Below, piece by piece: positions 15,701-15,830 of a stretch of DNA of 15,830 bases (position 1 is its first letter; each line of letters starts with the position of its first letter). Source of the DNA: Lachnospira sp. UBA4346 (GTDB taxonomy: Bacteria; Bacillota; Clostridia; Lachnospirales; Lachnospiraceae); assembly GCA_002394205.1 (NCBI GenBank), contig DGTC01000069.1, forward strand, positions 1-15,830, in the 5' to 3' direction. The position numbers and the translations under genes were made by a program. The notes beneath the pieces were generated by a model. The model saw only the letters and a list, made by a program, of their open reading frames with translations, searched no databases and had not been told where the DNA came from.

Positions 15701-15729
15701 TTGCAAAATAAAAGAGATGTTGTTAAAAT
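15701..15729 (+). promoter_or_regulatory. Promoter of rnpB
   Basis: TTGCAA (15701-15706) and TAAAAT (15724-15729) are separated by the ideal 17 bases, with TG at 15721-15722 making an extended -10. Predicted transcription start is near 15736, right at the 5' end of the RNase P RNA. Confidence 0.8.
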
Positions 15730-15736
15730 AAATAGA

Positions 15737-15830
15737 TATGAGTAGTACAGACAATCGCGGCTGCAAGTGTCGAAAGACCGCAGGTGAGGAAAGTCCGGGC
15801 TTCATAGGGCAGGATGCCGGATAACGTCCG
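15737..15830 (+). ncRNA. rnpB: RNase P RNA, 5' part (cut by window end)
   Basis: This is the catalytic RNA of RNase P, which removes 5' leaders from precursor tRNAs. The universal core GAGGAAAGTCCGGGC begins at 15786 and is followed by TTCATAGGGCAGGATGCC, the arrangement of the ancestral (type A) bacterial RNA rather than the Bacillus type B. A short P3-like helix precedes it: CTGC (15761-15764) pairs with GCAG (15780-15783), enclosing GTC-GAAA-GAC. The 3' three quarters lie beyond the window. The exact 5' end is inferred from the promoter. Confidence 0.93.

Overview
The window reads as ordinary chromosomal DNA from an AT-rich, low-GC Gram-positive anaerobe, most likely a Lachnospiraceae-type member of the Clostridia. 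The reasons are codon use, the style of PheS, PheT and QueA, the AGGAGG-type ribosome binding sites, an RNase P RNA with type A-like signatures, and two neighbouring large proteins that I recognise, from memory only, as the DUF5717 and DUF5716 families of Lachnospiraceae. All supported genes lie on the + strand. I cannot name the genus.

Layout. Bases 1-434 hold no gene: they contain a roughly 180-base imperfect palindrome, a terminator-like hairpin and a 10-bp inverted repeat in the leader of the first gene. Then come a secreted D-alanyl-D-alanine carboxypeptidase (435-1628) and rarA (1711-3039). Four tightly packed genes of unknown function follow rarA with almost no spacing: a 1192-residue DUF5717-like protein (3041-6619), a 403-residue DUF5716-like protein that I read as a divergent Hsp70-fold protein (6634-7845), a 273-residue TPR protein (7842-8663) and a 581-residue coiled-coil protein with two membrane segments (8674-10419). 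rarA and these four probably form one transcription unit.

A strong promoter with an extended -10 then drives pheS (10502-11524), pheT (11640-14069) and queA (14089-15135), which is read from a TTG codon. A single-domain PilZ protein (15244-15645), predicted to bind cyclic di-GMP, follows. The window ends inside the RNase P RNA gene, which has a clear promoter of its own.

How the genes work together. pheST and queA supply tRNA charging and tRNA modification, and rnpB supplies tRNA 5' maturation. The region of most interest is the four-gene block. An Hsp70-like protein whose ATPase signatures are strongly degraded is made together with a giant alpha-solenoid protein, a TPR protein and a membrane-anchored coiled-coil protein. 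This resembles a chaperone or scaffold module with its partners and a membrane anchor. That reading is an inference from sequence patterns; none of the four has a function I can name with confidence.
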